A stretch of DNA of 64,000 nucleotides. It comes from Rhodospirillales bacterium (GTDB lineage Bacteria; Pseudomonadota; Alphaproteobacteria; Micavibrionales; Micavibrionaceae). Below, piece by piece: positions 1-8,431 of this stretch (position 1 is the stretch's first letter; each line of letters starts with the position of its first letter). The notes under the pieces were generated by a model. That model made no database searches. It had not been told where the DNA came from and worked only from the letters and a program-made list of their open reading frames with translations. The stretch spans positions 496,001-560,000 of the forward strand of contig JACKJA010000002.1 in the NCBI GenBank assembly GCA_020638175.1, in the 5' to 3' direction. The translations under genes and the position numbers were made by a program.

Positions 1-300
1 GGGATTGACGGTGATGTCTCCGTAATCGCTGGGCGCGTCGGGGTGGGCGAAGCGAATATCGACCTCGCTGATTCCGTTTTGCATGACAAAGACGACCGCA
101 CGTTCTAGCTCGCCAGCATATTGCCGGACTTGCGTTGTTTTAATGACAAGGTTTTCGCGGTCAATGTTCGATCCTTCATCACCGCCGGAGCGAAGAGCCG
201 CCGTGACCAGCCCGATCAGAACAATCGCCAGCAATATAAAAAAGATCACATTGCCCGACTCCGGGTCGGATCCGTCGTTGGAAATCGAAGGGATGGCCAT
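1..300 (-). CDS. Pilin-like membrane-anchored protein, partial
   Basis: I cannot name this gene. The reading frame is open for 100 codons from an ATG at 300 and runs off the left edge, so the C-terminus is missing. After about 17 polar residues there is one strongly hydrophobic segment (about 18-37, IFFILLAIVLIGLVTAALRS), then a soluble, helical-looking region (about 45-75). The layout and several residues match the protein at 6728-7471, for example LAIVL in the membrane segment and a following R-(E/S)-x-D/E pattern. That suggests two members of one pilin- or pseudopilin-like family. The ATG lies one base after the stop of the upstream carboxypeptidase gene, so the two are probably co-transcribed. 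Function is inferred only from topology. Confidence 0.6.
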   Translation of the reverse strand, partial: MAIPSISNDGSDPESGNVIFFILLAIVLIGLVTAALRSGGDEGSNIDRENLVIKTTQVRQYAGELERAVVFVMQNGISEVDIRFAHPDAPSDYGDITVNP

Positions 301-301
301 A

Positions 302-1690
302 TCAATAAGCCTGCGGTGAAACGGGCAGACAATCACGTAAATAGCGGCAAGCCCGCAGGGCTTCGTTTTTGGTAAAGCCTGCGATCCGTCCCCGGAACAG
401 CCAGCCGTCACCGGTTTTGAGCGGCGCGATCATCGCTGTTTTTGAATCGGCCAGAGTCGGCGGCAGTTTTTTCTGGGCGCGGGCGATGGCTTTATCGGTT
501 TTTACCCGGCTGGCAAAGGCGCCAACTTGGATAGCCCAGCCTTTATTGGTCTGCGGAGACGTATAGGCAACAGTCTGGATTCCGGTGCTGGGCGGCGCCT
601 GACGTTCTTTATGGGCGGCAATGGCCATCAGCCCCGTTTCAAAGCGGCTGGTGATGGCCGGATCATAGTCTCCCTGACCGATGATGTTCTGGAACGCTTG
701 ATTCTGGAGCATCGGGTTTAGGTCAGCCCATTTAACATTGCTGTCATCGTCATCATCGTCGTTTCCGGCGGCCGGAGCCATATTATCCAGAGCGGCGACT
801 TGCATTAAAGTGACGGGTTTGCGGGAGGGAACAGGAATCTTGGCCGAAGCAATCCGTATAGTCTCCATCTTGGAAAAGCCTTTATCGAGCAGGCTAACCA
901 TGTGATCGTTACGGCTCCGTGCTGTGCGGCCGCCAAAGACAACGCCGATAATGCGCTGGTTATCGCGCTTGGCCGAAGCGACCAGATTAAAACCTGATGC
1001 CTGAACGTACCCGGTTTTAAAGCCGTCCATCCCCTTGTAAACACCGAGAAGCCGGTTGTGGTTGTGATAACTTTTACCCTGATAACTGAAATTCCGGGTC
1101 GAAAAATAGCTGTAATACTGTGGATAGGTCCGGATGATATAGGCAGCCAGCTTGGCCATATCGCGCGCCGTTGTAACCTGACGGGGATCATGCAGCCCCG
1201 ATGCGTTGCGGAACCGGGTGCTCGACATGCCGATTTCCCGGGCTTTCGAGGTCATTTGATAGGCAAACTGATTTTCGCTGCCGCCGACTTTTTCGGCCAG
1301 CGCGACCGCCACGTCATTAGCCGATTTTGTTACCAGCGCATAAATGGCGTCTTCAACGCGGATACTCTGCCCGGCGGGAATATCCAGTTTGCTGGGAACC
1401 ATGCTGGCGGCATGACGAGAGAATACAACGCGGTCACTTAGTTTCAGATCCCCGCGCTCAAGGGCGTCAAATGTCAGGAGCAATGTCATCATTTTTGCCA
1501 GAGAGGCCGGGTGCAAAACCCGGTCGGCATGACTTTGCGACAAAACCATGCCGGTATCGGCGTCAATAACAATAGAGGCATATTTGGGATTGCCTTTGGC
1601 GTCGGCTGTTTCCGGCACCAGAAAGCAGGCCGTGCAGGCTATTAAACAAAAAACAGCGATATGAAAGATGCGAGGGGTTTTAAAGCCCAT
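302..1690 (-). CDS. dacA: D-alanyl-D-alanine carboxypeptidase (PBP5/6, peptidase S11) with SPOR domain
   Basis: This periplasmic penicillin-binding protein trims the terminal D-Ala from peptidoglycan stem peptides. The 462-residue protein has a signal peptide (about 1-31, ending ETADA). It carries all three serine-acyltransferase motifs: SLAK at about 63-66, SAN at about 123-125 and KTG at about 225-227. A C-terminal SPOR domain (about 385-460), which binds denuded septal glycan, suggests action at the division site. Family members with a SPOR tail are common in alphaproteobacteria. I start at the ATG at 1690 because it begins the signal peptide and has an AGGA-type ribosome site just upstream. 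The frame extends 28 codons further, but those codons encode nothing signal-like. The choice of dacA rather than dacC/F is arbitrary. Confidence 0.9.
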   Translation of the reverse strand: MGFKTPRIFHIAVFCLIACTACFLVPETADAKGNPKYASIVIDADTGMVLSQSHADRVLHPASLAKMMTLLLTFDALERGDLKLSDRVVFSRHAASMVPSKLDIPAGQSIRVEDAIYALVTKSANDVAVALAEKVGGSENQFAYQMTSKAREIGMSSTRFRNASGLHDPRQVTTARDMAKLAAYIIRTYPQYYSYFSTRNFSYQGKSYHNHNRLLGVYKGMDGFKTGYVQASGFNLVASAKRDNQRIIGVVFGGRTARSRNDHMVSLLDKGFSKMETIRIASAKIPVPSRKPVTLMQVAALDNMAPAAGNDDDDDDSNVKWADLNPMLQNQAFQNIIGQGDYDPAITSRFETGLMAIAAHKERQAPPSTGIQTVAYTSPQTNKGWAIQVGAFASRVKTDKAIARAQKKLPPTLADSKTAMIAPLKTGDGWLFRGRIAGFTKNEALRACRYLRDCLPVSPQAY

Positions 1691-1776
1691 GGTATCCGTT
1701 CCTGATATTTTGTTTTTGAAATCCGGGGTGACCGGAAATGTGCTGTTCCCGACCACTTCGAAAAACACACACACTC

Positions 1777-1806
1777 ATATTAGCGTTTTTTTGAAAGGCT
1801 GTCCAA
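1777..1806 (-). promoter_or_regulatory. Predicted sigma-70-type promoter for the dacA-like gene
   Basis: On the minus strand a TTGGAC box (1801-1806) is separated by 18 bases from TAATAT (1777-1782), about 90 bases before the start codon. The match is moderate. It lies in the 285-base divergent region shared with the phasin promoter. Confidence 0.4.
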
Positions 1807-1854
1807 TAGATAGGTGGTCCCCGCGCACCATGTTTGTTGCGGCGCACCATTTTC

Positions 1855-1883
1855 TTGACAGGGACCGGTGTGAATGTTACTTT
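1855..1883 (+). promoter_or_regulatory. Predicted sigma-70-type promoter for the phasin gene
   Basis: A perfect TTGACA (1855-1860) is followed after 17 bases by TACTTT (1878-1883). The implied transcript would have a leader of roughly 85 bases before the phasin ATG at 1976. Apart from this and the divergent promoter, I see nothing else in the 1691-1975 gap. Confidence 0.5.
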
Positions 1884-1975
1884 AGGTATTGTGCGATGCA
1901 ATAAGAGCCTGTACAATCATGTGCTTGTAAAGTCACTTTAATCAGGTAATCCGGCAACAAAGAGGTATCAGTACA

Positions 1976-2707
1976 ATGGCTTCCGCAAAAACAGGTAAGA
2001 AGAAAACGACCGCGCCGAAAAAGACGGCATCCAAACAACCGGTGAAAAAAACAACAGCCGCCAAAACGGCCAAGCCGGCAACGACGAAGGCCGCTGCTCC
2101 AAAAGCTGTGAAAAAAGTGGCCGCGCCGAAAAAGACGGTGAAGAAAACAGTGAAGAAGGCCGTATCCAAAAAAGCGGCAGCACCGAAGAAAACCGTCAAA
2201 AAAGTAACAAAAAAGCCTGTAAAGACGGCAATTAAACGCAAAGCACCTGCCAGAAAAGCAGTGACGGCGGCAGCCGCTAAAAAAGCGCCTGCACCGCAAA
2301 AACAACCCGTTCAAATAATGGAGGCCACCATGGCTAAGGGACAAGTGAAAATCGATAAAATTGCGCAAGACATGACCAGCGCCGGTAAACAACAGGCCGA
2401 GGCTTACGCGGCATGTTTCGGTATTTTGTTCAAAGGCTCCGAAGATATCGTAAAGACCAACACGGCGTTCATCCAGAAATTCGCTGAAAAACAGGCGCAA
2501 TACATGAATGACTCGCTTCAGGTCAAAACTCTGAACGAATGGGCGGAAACCCAAAACGAAATCGCCCAGGCTAATTTGAACGATTTGATGGATATGGCGA
2601 CCCGGACCTCCGAACAGTGCGTTAAACTGGCGGTGGACGTGATGGCTCCGATCAACCAGCAAATCGGTGAAACGGTTAAAAAAGCTGGCAAAAGCATGGC
2701 GGCCTAA
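1976..2707 (+). CDS. Phasin with N-terminal histone H1-like tail
   Basis: Phasins coat polyhydroxyalkanoate granules. The C-terminal part of this 243-residue protein (about 120-243) is a phasin_2-type helical domain, with the typical AYAACFGILFKGSEDI and NEWAETQNEIAQANL stretches. The first about 112 residues consist almost entirely of Lys, Ala, Pro and Thr, with repeated APKKT/VKK units, resembling histone H1 C-terminal tails and the DNA-binding tail of PhaF. In PhaF the tail is C-terminal; here it is N-terminal. A tail like this could tether granules to the nucleoid. A strong internal ribosome site precedes ATG 2330, so a short phasin lacking the tail may also be made. The gene has its own promoter and a terminator. 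Confidence 0.85.
   Translation: MASAKTGKKKTTAPKKTASKQPVKKTTAAKTAKPATTKAAAPKAVKKVAAPKKTVKKTVKKAVSKKAAAPKKTVKKVTKKPVKTAIKRKAPARKAVTAAAAKKAPAPQKQPVQIMEATMAKGQVKIDKIAQDMTSAGKQQAEAYAACFGILFKGSEDIVKTNTAFIQKFAEKQAQYMNDSLQVKTLNEWAETQNEIAQANLNDLMDMATRTSEQCVKLAVDVMAPINQQIGETVKKAGKSMAA
2320..2332 (+). promoter_or_regulatory. Internal ribosome binding site and in-frame start in the phasin gene
   Basis: GGAGG at 2320-2324 is followed after 5 bases by an in-frame ATG at 2330. This is exactly where the basic tail ends and the phasin domain begins (MAKGQVKIDK). Initiation here would give a 125-residue tail-less phasin. The site is seen directly; its use is inferred. Confidence 0.5.
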
Positions 2708-2769
2708 AGCGGCTTTGTGCTTTTACGGCTGAAAACAGGTTTGTCGGATTCCTCCGACATGACAACCAG

Positions 2770-2807
2770 CCCCGGCTCTCTGAGTGCAGTCAGAGGCCGG
2801 GGTTTTT
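2770..2807 (+). terminator. Rho-independent terminator after phasin
   Basis: A 13-bp GC-rich stem with one bulged T (CCCCGGC..CTCTGA pairing with TCAGAGGCCGGGG) has a short loop and a following run of five T. A second hairpin lies just before it (TGTCGGA at 2742-2748 pairing with TCCGACA at 2753-2759). Confidence 0.85.
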
Positions 2808-2840
2808 CATTGGATTTTTAAAAGCGGAGAGGCTATTTTA

Positions 2841-3242
2841 ATGCTTATGATGCATGTAAAAAAATCTCTGGCTGTGCGAATGGACGAAGACTTCCCGGAT
2901 TTCGATGAATCGGATGACGGCAACGATGGTGCCGCGACGGAAGAAGAAAAGGAAACCGGGCTTTTGCTGAAAACCCGGCCCAAAACCAAAAAGCCGTCCA
3001 TGTACAAGGTTCTTCTGCTGAACGACGATTATACGCCGATGGAATTCGTCGTTCATATTCTGGAAAGGTTTTTCAGCAAGAATAGGCAGGAAGCCACCGA
3101 CATCATGCTCCACGTTCACCGGCGGGGCGTCGGGATCTGCGGCGTTTTTACCTATGAAGTGGCGGAAACCAAAGTGGCGCAGGTCATGGATTTCGCCCGC
3201 GCCAACGAACAACCGCTGCAATGCACGATGGAGAAAGAATAA
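2841..3242 (+). CDS. clpS: ATP-dependent Clp protease adaptor ClpS
   Basis: ClpS delivers proteins carrying N-terminal Leu, Phe, Tyr or Trp to ClpAP. The 133-residue protein has a long acidic N-terminal extension (about 14-36), then the ClpS core with the signature NDDYTPMEFVVHIL. It also has HVHRRGVGICGVFTYEVAETK-type residues that form the hydrophobic N-degron pocket and the ClpA contact. The start at 2841 is chosen because GGAGAGG sits 8 bases upstream; an upstream ATG at 2784 falls inside the terminator hairpin. clpA follows after 5 bases. The Aat transferase that generates N-degrons is at 10651-11325. Confidence 0.95.
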   Translation: MLMMHVKKSLAVRMDEDFPDFDESDDGNDGAATEEEKETGLLLKTRPKTKKPSMYKVLLLNDDYTPMEFVVHILERFFSKNRQEATDIMLHVHRRGVGICGVFTYEVAETKVAQVMDFARANEQPLQCTMEKE

Positions 3243-3247
3243 CGACC

Positions 3248-5544
3248 ATGCTCTCAAGAAACCTTGAACAGACCTTGCATAAAGCGCTCGAAATCGCGAC
3301 GGAGCGCGGGCATGAATATGCAACGCTGGAACATTTGCTGCTGGCGCTGTGCTACGATCAGGACGCTATGGCGGTCCTGCGGTCCTGCGGGATTGATCTG
3401 GAGGATCTGCGTGAGCAGGTCGGGTTGTATCTTGATAACGAGCTGACCTATCTGGTGAACAACGAATCCGAAGAAGCCAAACCGACGACCGCCTTTCAAC
3501 GCGTGCTGCAACGCGCCGCGATTCATGTGCAGTCCGCAGGCCGGGAAGAGGTCACCGGCGCGAATGTCCTGGTCGCCCTGTTTTCAGAGCGCGAAAGCCA
3601 CGCGGTTTATTTTCTTCAGGAACAGGACATGACGCGGTTTGACGCCGTCAATTACATTTCCCACGGTATTGCCAAGGTGCCGGGGCAGGAAGTTCCCAAA
3701 CCGCCGGAGGGTGCAGAGGAAGGCCGGGATGATGCCGGTCAGCCGCGCCAGGGGCGCGAGGCGCTCGATGCCTATTGCAAAAACCTGAACGACAAAGCGA
3801 AATCCGGAAAAATAGACCCCCTGATCGGCCGGGCAAAAGAAATCGACCGCACGATCCAGATCCTTTGCCGCCGCAGCAAAAACAATCCGCTTTATGTCGG
3901 CGATCCGGGCGTCGGAAAAACCGCAATCGCCGAAGGGCTGGCCCGCAAAATCGTCGAAGGCAATGTGCCGGACGTTTTAAAGGGAGTCACGATTTATGCG
4001 CTGGATATGGGCGCGCTTTTGGCCGGTACGCGCTATCGCGGCGATTTTGAAGAACGCATAAAATCCGTTTTAAAAGAGATTGAACAGGTTGACGGCGCCG
4101 TTTTGTTTATTGACGAAATCCATACGGTGATTGGCGCAGGCGCAACATCCGGCGGCGCGATGGATGCGTCCAATTTACTCAAACCCGCTTTATCCAACGG
4201 CACTTTGCGCTGCATCGGCTCTACGACCTATAAGGAATACCGGAACCATTTTGAAAAAGACCGCGCGCTTGTCCGGCGGTTCCAGAAGATTGACGTCTAT
4301 GAACCGACCCTGGATGAGGCACTTGAAATTCTCAAAGGTCTGAAACCTTATTATCAGGACCATCACGGCGTGGAATATACCGATGAAGCGCTGAAAGCCG
4401 CCGTTGAGCTTTCGGCCAAATATATCGGGGACCGAAAATTGCCGGATAAGGCGATCGATATTATCGACGAGGTCGGCGCGGCGCAGATGTTGGTCCCCGC
4501 GGCGAAGCGCAAAAACAGATCACCGTCAAGGATATCGAGGGTGTCGTGGCGGCCATCGCCCGCATCCCCGCCCGGACCATGACCAAAAGCGACAAGGATG
4601 TACTGCTGCATCTGGAGCGCGATTTGAAAACGCTGGTTTTCGATCAGGACAAAGCCATCGACACGCTTTGCGATGCAATCAAATTGTCGCGCGCAGGCCT
4701 GCGGGAGCCGGACAAACCTATCGGCTGTTATCTTTTTTCCGGCCCGACCGGCGTAGGAAAAACGGAAGTGGCGCGGCAGCTCTCCAAAACGCTGGGCGTG
4801 GAGCTGGCCCGTTTCGATATGTCCGAATATATGGAGCGTCATGCCATATCGCGCCTGATCGGCTCCCCGCCCGGCTATGTCGGGTTTGAACAGGGGGGCC
4901 TTTTGACGGATAAAGTGGACCAGCAGCCCCACTGCGTCCTGCTTCTGGATGAAATCGAAAAAGCCCATCCCGATATTTTCAACATTTTGCTGCAGGTAAT
5001 GGACTACGGGAAGCTGACGGACAATAACGGAAAAGTCGTCGATTTCCGCAATGTTATCCTGATTATGACGACCAATGCAGGCGCCGCGGAAATGGCGCGG
5101 GCGCCGGTCGGCTTTGAACGTGAAATGCGGATGGAAGACGATCAGGAAGAAATCAAACGGACCTTTACCCCGGAATTCCGCAACCGGTTGGATGCAATCG
5201 TGCCGTTTCACGCGCTGAAGGCGGAAACGGTTGAAAAAGTCGTCGATAAGTTTGTTATCCAGCTTGAAGCGCAGCTCGCCGATAAGGGCGTGTCGATTGA
5301 TATGTCTGACGAGGCCTGCGCCTATCTGGCCAGGGAAGGCTATGACCCCGCCATGGGCGCGCGTCCGCTGGCCCGTGTCATTCAGGAAAAAGTCAAACGT
5401 CCGCTGGCCGAAGAACTGTTGTTCGGCAAGTTGACCGGTGGCGGCCTCGTTCAGATTGATCTGGAAGACGGCGCTTTGACCTTTGATGTCATTGATGACA
5501 AACCTAAAAAGCCACAGAAAAAATCTGGCAAGGAAAAGGTTTAG
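3248..5544 (+). CDS. clpA: ATP-dependent Clp protease ATP-binding subunit ClpA, interrupted by a frameshift
   Basis: ClpA is the AAA+ unfoldase of ClpAP. The N-domain (about 1-145), AAA1 (Walker A GDPGVGKTAIAEG, Walker B LFIDEIH) and AAA2 (Walker A GPTGVGKTEVARQ, LLLDEIEKAHPD) are all present, but in two frames. The first frame loses homology after AAQMLVPAAKRK, at the five-A run 4511-4515, and stops at 4582. The family sequence resumes in the -1 frame with QITVKDIEGVVAAIARIP and runs to 5544. Adding one A would give a continuous protein of about 765 residues. No other damage is seen. A missed base in a homopolymer or a recent mutation is the simplest reading, and recoding is possible but unproven. 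The gene directly follows clpS. Confidence 0.9.
4511..4516 (+). other. Frameshift site in clpA (AAAAAC)
   Basis: The run of five A plus C is where the reading frame must slip by -1, or gain one A, to keep ClpA homology. The zero frame reads AAA AAC here and the downstream frame reads CAG ATC ACC (QIT). Confidence 0.8.
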
Positions 5545-5586
5545 ACCTATATCGTTTCTCTGTAACCCGTTCAGGAGAATTGATAA

Positions 5587-6171
5587 ATGACAGATAAGCC
5601 GACACTTTTGATTCTGGCCGGCAGCGCCCGTAAAGATTCATTCAATAAAAAACTCGCCCGTCATGCTGCCGCCATTGCGGAACAACAAGGCGCAACCATC
5701 CGATTTATCGATCTCAAGGATTATCCGATGCCGATCTATGACGGCGATTTCGAAGATGAACGCGGTTTGCCTGATAGTGCCAAAGATCTCAAAAAATTGT
5801 TCGCGGAAAGTGACGGTTTTCTGATCGCCGCGCCGGAATATAACAGCTCTCTGGCGCCGCTGCTCAAAAATGCGCTCGACTGGATATCCCGCAAAGAAAC
5901 GGACGACGAACCGCCTTTAATAGCCTTTAAAGGCAAAGTTGCAGCTCTGGTGGCGGCCTCTCCCGGTGGCTATGGCGGCCTGCGCGGGCTGGTACCGCTG
6001 CGCATGATGCTCGGCAATATCGGTGTCACGGTCATCCCCGACCAGTTAGCTGTGCCGCAGGCCCACGAAGCTTTTGATGAGAACGATCGTTTGAAAAATC
6101 CCGGACAGGTCAAGGCGTTGGAGCATGTGATGACGACATTTATAAATACGACCGGGCGGCTCGCTAAATAA
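5587..6171 (+). CDS. NAD(P)H-dependent FMN reductase family flavoprotein
   Basis: The 194-residue flavodoxin-like protein belongs to the FMN_red family (chromate/quinone reductase, SsuE-like). The N-terminal strand and phosphate-binding loop read LILAGSARKDSFNKKLA. The flavin-contact motif APEYNSSLAPLLKNALDW (about 82-99) is intact, as is the SPGGYGGLRGL loop. Family members reduce FMN, quinones or azo compounds in the cytosol, and the substrate cannot be read from the sequence. AGGAG at 5573-5577 supports the ATG at 5587. The gene is 42 bases after clpA on the same strand and may be read through from it. Confidence 0.85.
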   Translation: MTDKPTLLILAGSARKDSFNKKLARHAAAIAEQQGATIRFIDLKDYPMPIYDGDFEDERGLPDSAKDLKKLFAESDGFLIAAPEYNSSLAPLLKNALDWISRKETDDEPPLIAFKGKVAALVAASPGGYGGLRGLVPLRMMLGNIGVTVIPDQLAVPQAHEAFDENDRLKNPGQVKALEHVMTTFINTTGRLAK

Positions 6172-6252
6172 AAATTTCTTGCATTTTTTATAGCAGAATG
6201 ACTAAAACACTCTCGTTTTGACATATAAAATAATTTGGTCAGGGAGCAAAAT

Positions 6253-6741
6253 ATGAACGCATCATCCGGTAATTATCCGCCAGTCGCCCATGAATTTGAT
6301 AAAAATTCTGGGGTGCCAACACACATAAAAAATCTCCGTACACTTTTGAAAATCGTGAAAAATCGCCATTTCAGAGGACTCATGACGATGGCGGGAACAG
6401 ATACAAATTTGCTGGAGAAAAAGTTAAAAGCCGATACCGGAGAAAAGTACAATCCGCCTCTTATTGCACCGGGAAAGAAAGCGGCGTCCGCTCTGACAAC
6501 GCTGACAAAATTAAAAAAACTGATGGAGATGAGAATAATTGATAATCTTTTTCGCGAGACAGGCACCAATATTCCGCGCCTGAGTGCCATTATTGATACG
6601 GAGATTGACAAAGAGCGCAAGCTCTCTCCCTTGTCTGTGGCTAAAAATGGCTTTGTTTTCTCCAGAAGCCGAACGGTTCCGGATCATTGCTGTATGCCCT
6701 TCTTGGCAGGTCCGGGGACACCCAAACCTACCGGGCAATAA
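6253..6741 (+). CDS. Hypothetical protein
   Basis: I do not recognise this 162-residue protein. It is basic, rich in Lys, Leu and Thr, and predicted mostly helical, with no signal peptide or membrane segment. Its base composition looks A/T-richer than that of neighbouring genes, as often seen for accessory genes. The start at 6253 is chosen for the AGGGAG ribosome site 6 bases upstream; a TTG at 6235 would add six residues. The last 14 bases overlap the 3' end of the convergent pilin-like gene, and the final about 30 residues look unstructured and less gene-like. Confidence 0.55.
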   Translation: MNASSGNYPPVAHEFDKNSGVPTHIKNLRTLLKIVKNRHFRGLMTMAGTDTNLLEKKLKADTGEKYNPPLIAPGKKAASALTTLTKLKKLMEMRIIDNLFRETGTNIPRLSAIIDTEIDKERKLSPLSVAKNGFVFSRSRTVPDHCCMPFLAGPGTPKPTGQ

Positions 6742-7471
6742 GCACCTGATAGAAGGCATAATATTCGTCGTTTGCGGGATCTTCGACCGTCAGGCAGGCG
6801 GCCATCGCCGGTCCGGCACCAACGTCAACGCCCTGAGAGGCATTGAAATAGGTGCCGGTGAAGGCCGGGCTGGCAATGGTTCCCGGCGGGGAAACCAGTC
6901 GTTCCGTCGGGGGGAGTCCCGACGGATTGGCAATCCCCAGAGAATTGTTGATCGCGACACAGACATCTTTTTTCACAAAATGCAGCCACAGCGATAACTC
7001 CTTGCAATCTGCCGTATTGCAGACGGTGCCGACGTCGGGAAAGGAGTTCTGTCCCGTAAAAGCCCAGGGGCCCCACGGCCGGCTGGGATCCCCGTTGTAA
7101 GAGGCTCGAAAGCTTGTATCCAGCCAACCCTCGTTCGGCACGATATAAGTTAATCCGCCGCCGTTAGGGTGAAACACCTTGCAGCCATTATCGGTACAAT
7201 TCGGGTTGGTGTAACCGGAAACAAAATCATTTTCAAAGCTGATAGCTGTGTCTTCATATCCGTCAATCCCCATGACCTGTATGGCGCGGCGGATACCGTT
7301 GGCTTGCTGCATGATATCAGTAGCATAGGATTTAGCGGTTTCCCGCGGGATAGTGGTCGGATCGCCGCTGCGCATAATGTTGCTGACCGCAAAGCTGAGC
7401 GAGGCAAACAAGACAATAGCCAGAAAAATATAGATCAGGACGCTGCCGGCTTCTGAATGGGAATGACGCAT
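6728..7471 (-). CDS. Pilin-like membrane-anchored protein
   Basis: This 247-residue protein begins with a short polar leader (MRHSHSEAG) and one hydrophobic helix (about 10-30, SVLIYIFLAIVLFASLSFAV). That helix is reminiscent of class III signal peptides of pilins, but the standard G/(F,M)xxxE cleavage motif is not clear. The rest is extracytoplasmic in character, with six cysteines in the mature part and many Asn, Gly and Pro residues. It resembles the partial protein at 1-300 in topology and in the residues following the helix. I cannot assign a function; a minor pilin, pseudopilin or surface-anchored protein is possible. No strong ribosome site is seen before the start. Confidence 0.65.
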   Translation of the reverse strand: MRHSHSEAGSVLIYIFLAIVLFASLSFAVSNIMRSGDPTTIPRETAKSYATDIMQQANGIRRAIQVMGIDGYEDTAISFENDFVSGYTNPNCTDNGCKVFHPNGGGLTYIVPNEGWLDTSFRASYNGDPSRPWGPWAFTGQNSFPDVGTVCNTADCKELSLWLHFVKKDVCVAINNSLGIANPSGLPPTERLVSPPGTIASPAFTGTYFNASQGVDVGAGPAMAACLTVEDPANDEYYAFYQVLIAR

Positions 7472-7546
7472 GATATAATGATCCGGTTGAAAGACAAAGT
7501 ATCGTCTTCTATCTTTACATTTTATTACAAAGGATGGAACCGCTTC

Positions 7547-8431
7547 ATGCGTTATACCAACAATATCAGGGTTCTGGTGGCCGATAGTGATGACAAAAAC
7601 CGTAAATATGTTGCCGGTATTCTGGAACTAAACGGCTTTCAGGTCCAGCAAGCTATCGACGGCGGGACGGCGATCAAGGTCGTGGAAGAACAGGGTACCG
7701 ATCTGGCCGTGGTGCGCTACCGGATGAAGCCGCATGGCGGGCTGGAATTTGCCAAACATCTGTTGGTCAAAGGTCATGATATCGGGGTCATAATGCTGAC
7801 ATCCGAAGCAACAACGGATTTATTGATGGAGGCCGGAAATTACAATATCCGCCAGATCATGGAAAATCCGGTTGAGCCGCAGAGATTTATAGAAACGGTT
7901 CGGCGCGTATTGCGCATTTATGGCAAGAACCCAGATGCCATCGGTATGGGTGATGAAAAACAATGGACGCCTGACGAACTCATGCACCGGGCGATTATGC
8001 TGGCCCGGCAAAATGCCGATTCGGGGATGGGCGGGCCGTTTGGCGCGGTCGTGGCCGACGCGGCGGGCCGAATTCTGGGCGAGGGCGTGAACGGTGTTAA
8101 AACCCGTTGTGATCCGACGGCGCATGCCGAGGTGCTGGCCATTCGCCGGGCGACCGAAAAACGCGCCAGTACCGATCTGACGGGATGTGTTGTCTACAGC
8201 AGCTCCGAACCGACGATGCTCGGCGAGGCGCTGATTATTGGCACCGGCATTGAAAAGGTTTTCTATGGCCTGAGTCACGAAGAAACCGGCGCGGCACGCG
8301 TCAGCGAAGCCGGGATTATGGGCGAAATCGCCAAACCGCTTTCCCAGCGTACAGTGTCCCACGAACAGCGCGGCCATGACGAGGCGCTGGCCATGTTTTT
8401 GCGCGCGGAAGCAGCCAAAAAGACGAGTTAG
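7547..8431 (+). CDS. Pseudo-receiver domain fused to a degenerate cytidine-deaminase-fold domain
   Basis: The 294-residue protein has two recognisable folds. Residues about 6-122 match a CheY-like receiver, but the phosphoacceptor Asp is replaced by Arg (R57 in DLAVVRYRMKP) and the conserved Lys by Asn (N107). The switch Thr (T85) is kept. Residues about 139-285 match the guanine/dCMP deaminase fold, with HAE (193-195) intact. However, the zinc-binding cysteine motif, normally like SCEPCPMC, reads SSSEPTML, so the zinc-ligand cysteines are gone. The protein is therefore predicted to be neither phosphorylated nor a zinc deaminase. The start at 7547 follows AGGATGG; an in-frame ATG at 7457 is less likely. 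It is divergent from the pilin-like gene. Confidence 0.8.
   Translation: MRYTNNIRVLVADSDDKNRKYVAGILELNGFQVQQAIDGGTAIKVVEEQGTDLAVVRYRMKPHGGLEFAKHLLVKGHDIGVIMLTSEATTDLLMEAGNYNIRQIMENPVEPQRFIETVRRVLRIYGKNPDAIGMGDEKQWTPDELMHRAIMLARQNADSGMGGPFGAVVADAAGRILGEGVNGVKTRCDPTAHAEVLAIRRATEKRASTDLTGCVVYSSSEPTMLGEALIIGTGIEKVFYGLSHEETGAARVSEAGIMGEIAKPLSQRTVSHEQRGHDEALAMFLRAEAAKKTS

Noticed and set aside
1877..2662. Long minus-strand open frame opposite the phasin gene
   Set aside because: It mirrors the Lys/Ala-rich repeats, giving a Phe/Arg/Cys-rich nonsense protein. The plus-strand gene has promoter, phasin homology and terminator.
2784..2840. Upstream ATG start for clpS at 2784
   Set aside because: It lies inside the phasin terminator hairpin, has no ribosome site, and adds residues not found in the family.
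4511..4516. Programmed -1 frameshifting as the default explanation for clpA
   Set aside because: The AAA AAC slip would require the P-site tRNA to re-pair with CAA, a poor match, and no downstream stimulator was seen. A missing A in a homopolymer is simpler, so recoding is only mentioned as a possibility.
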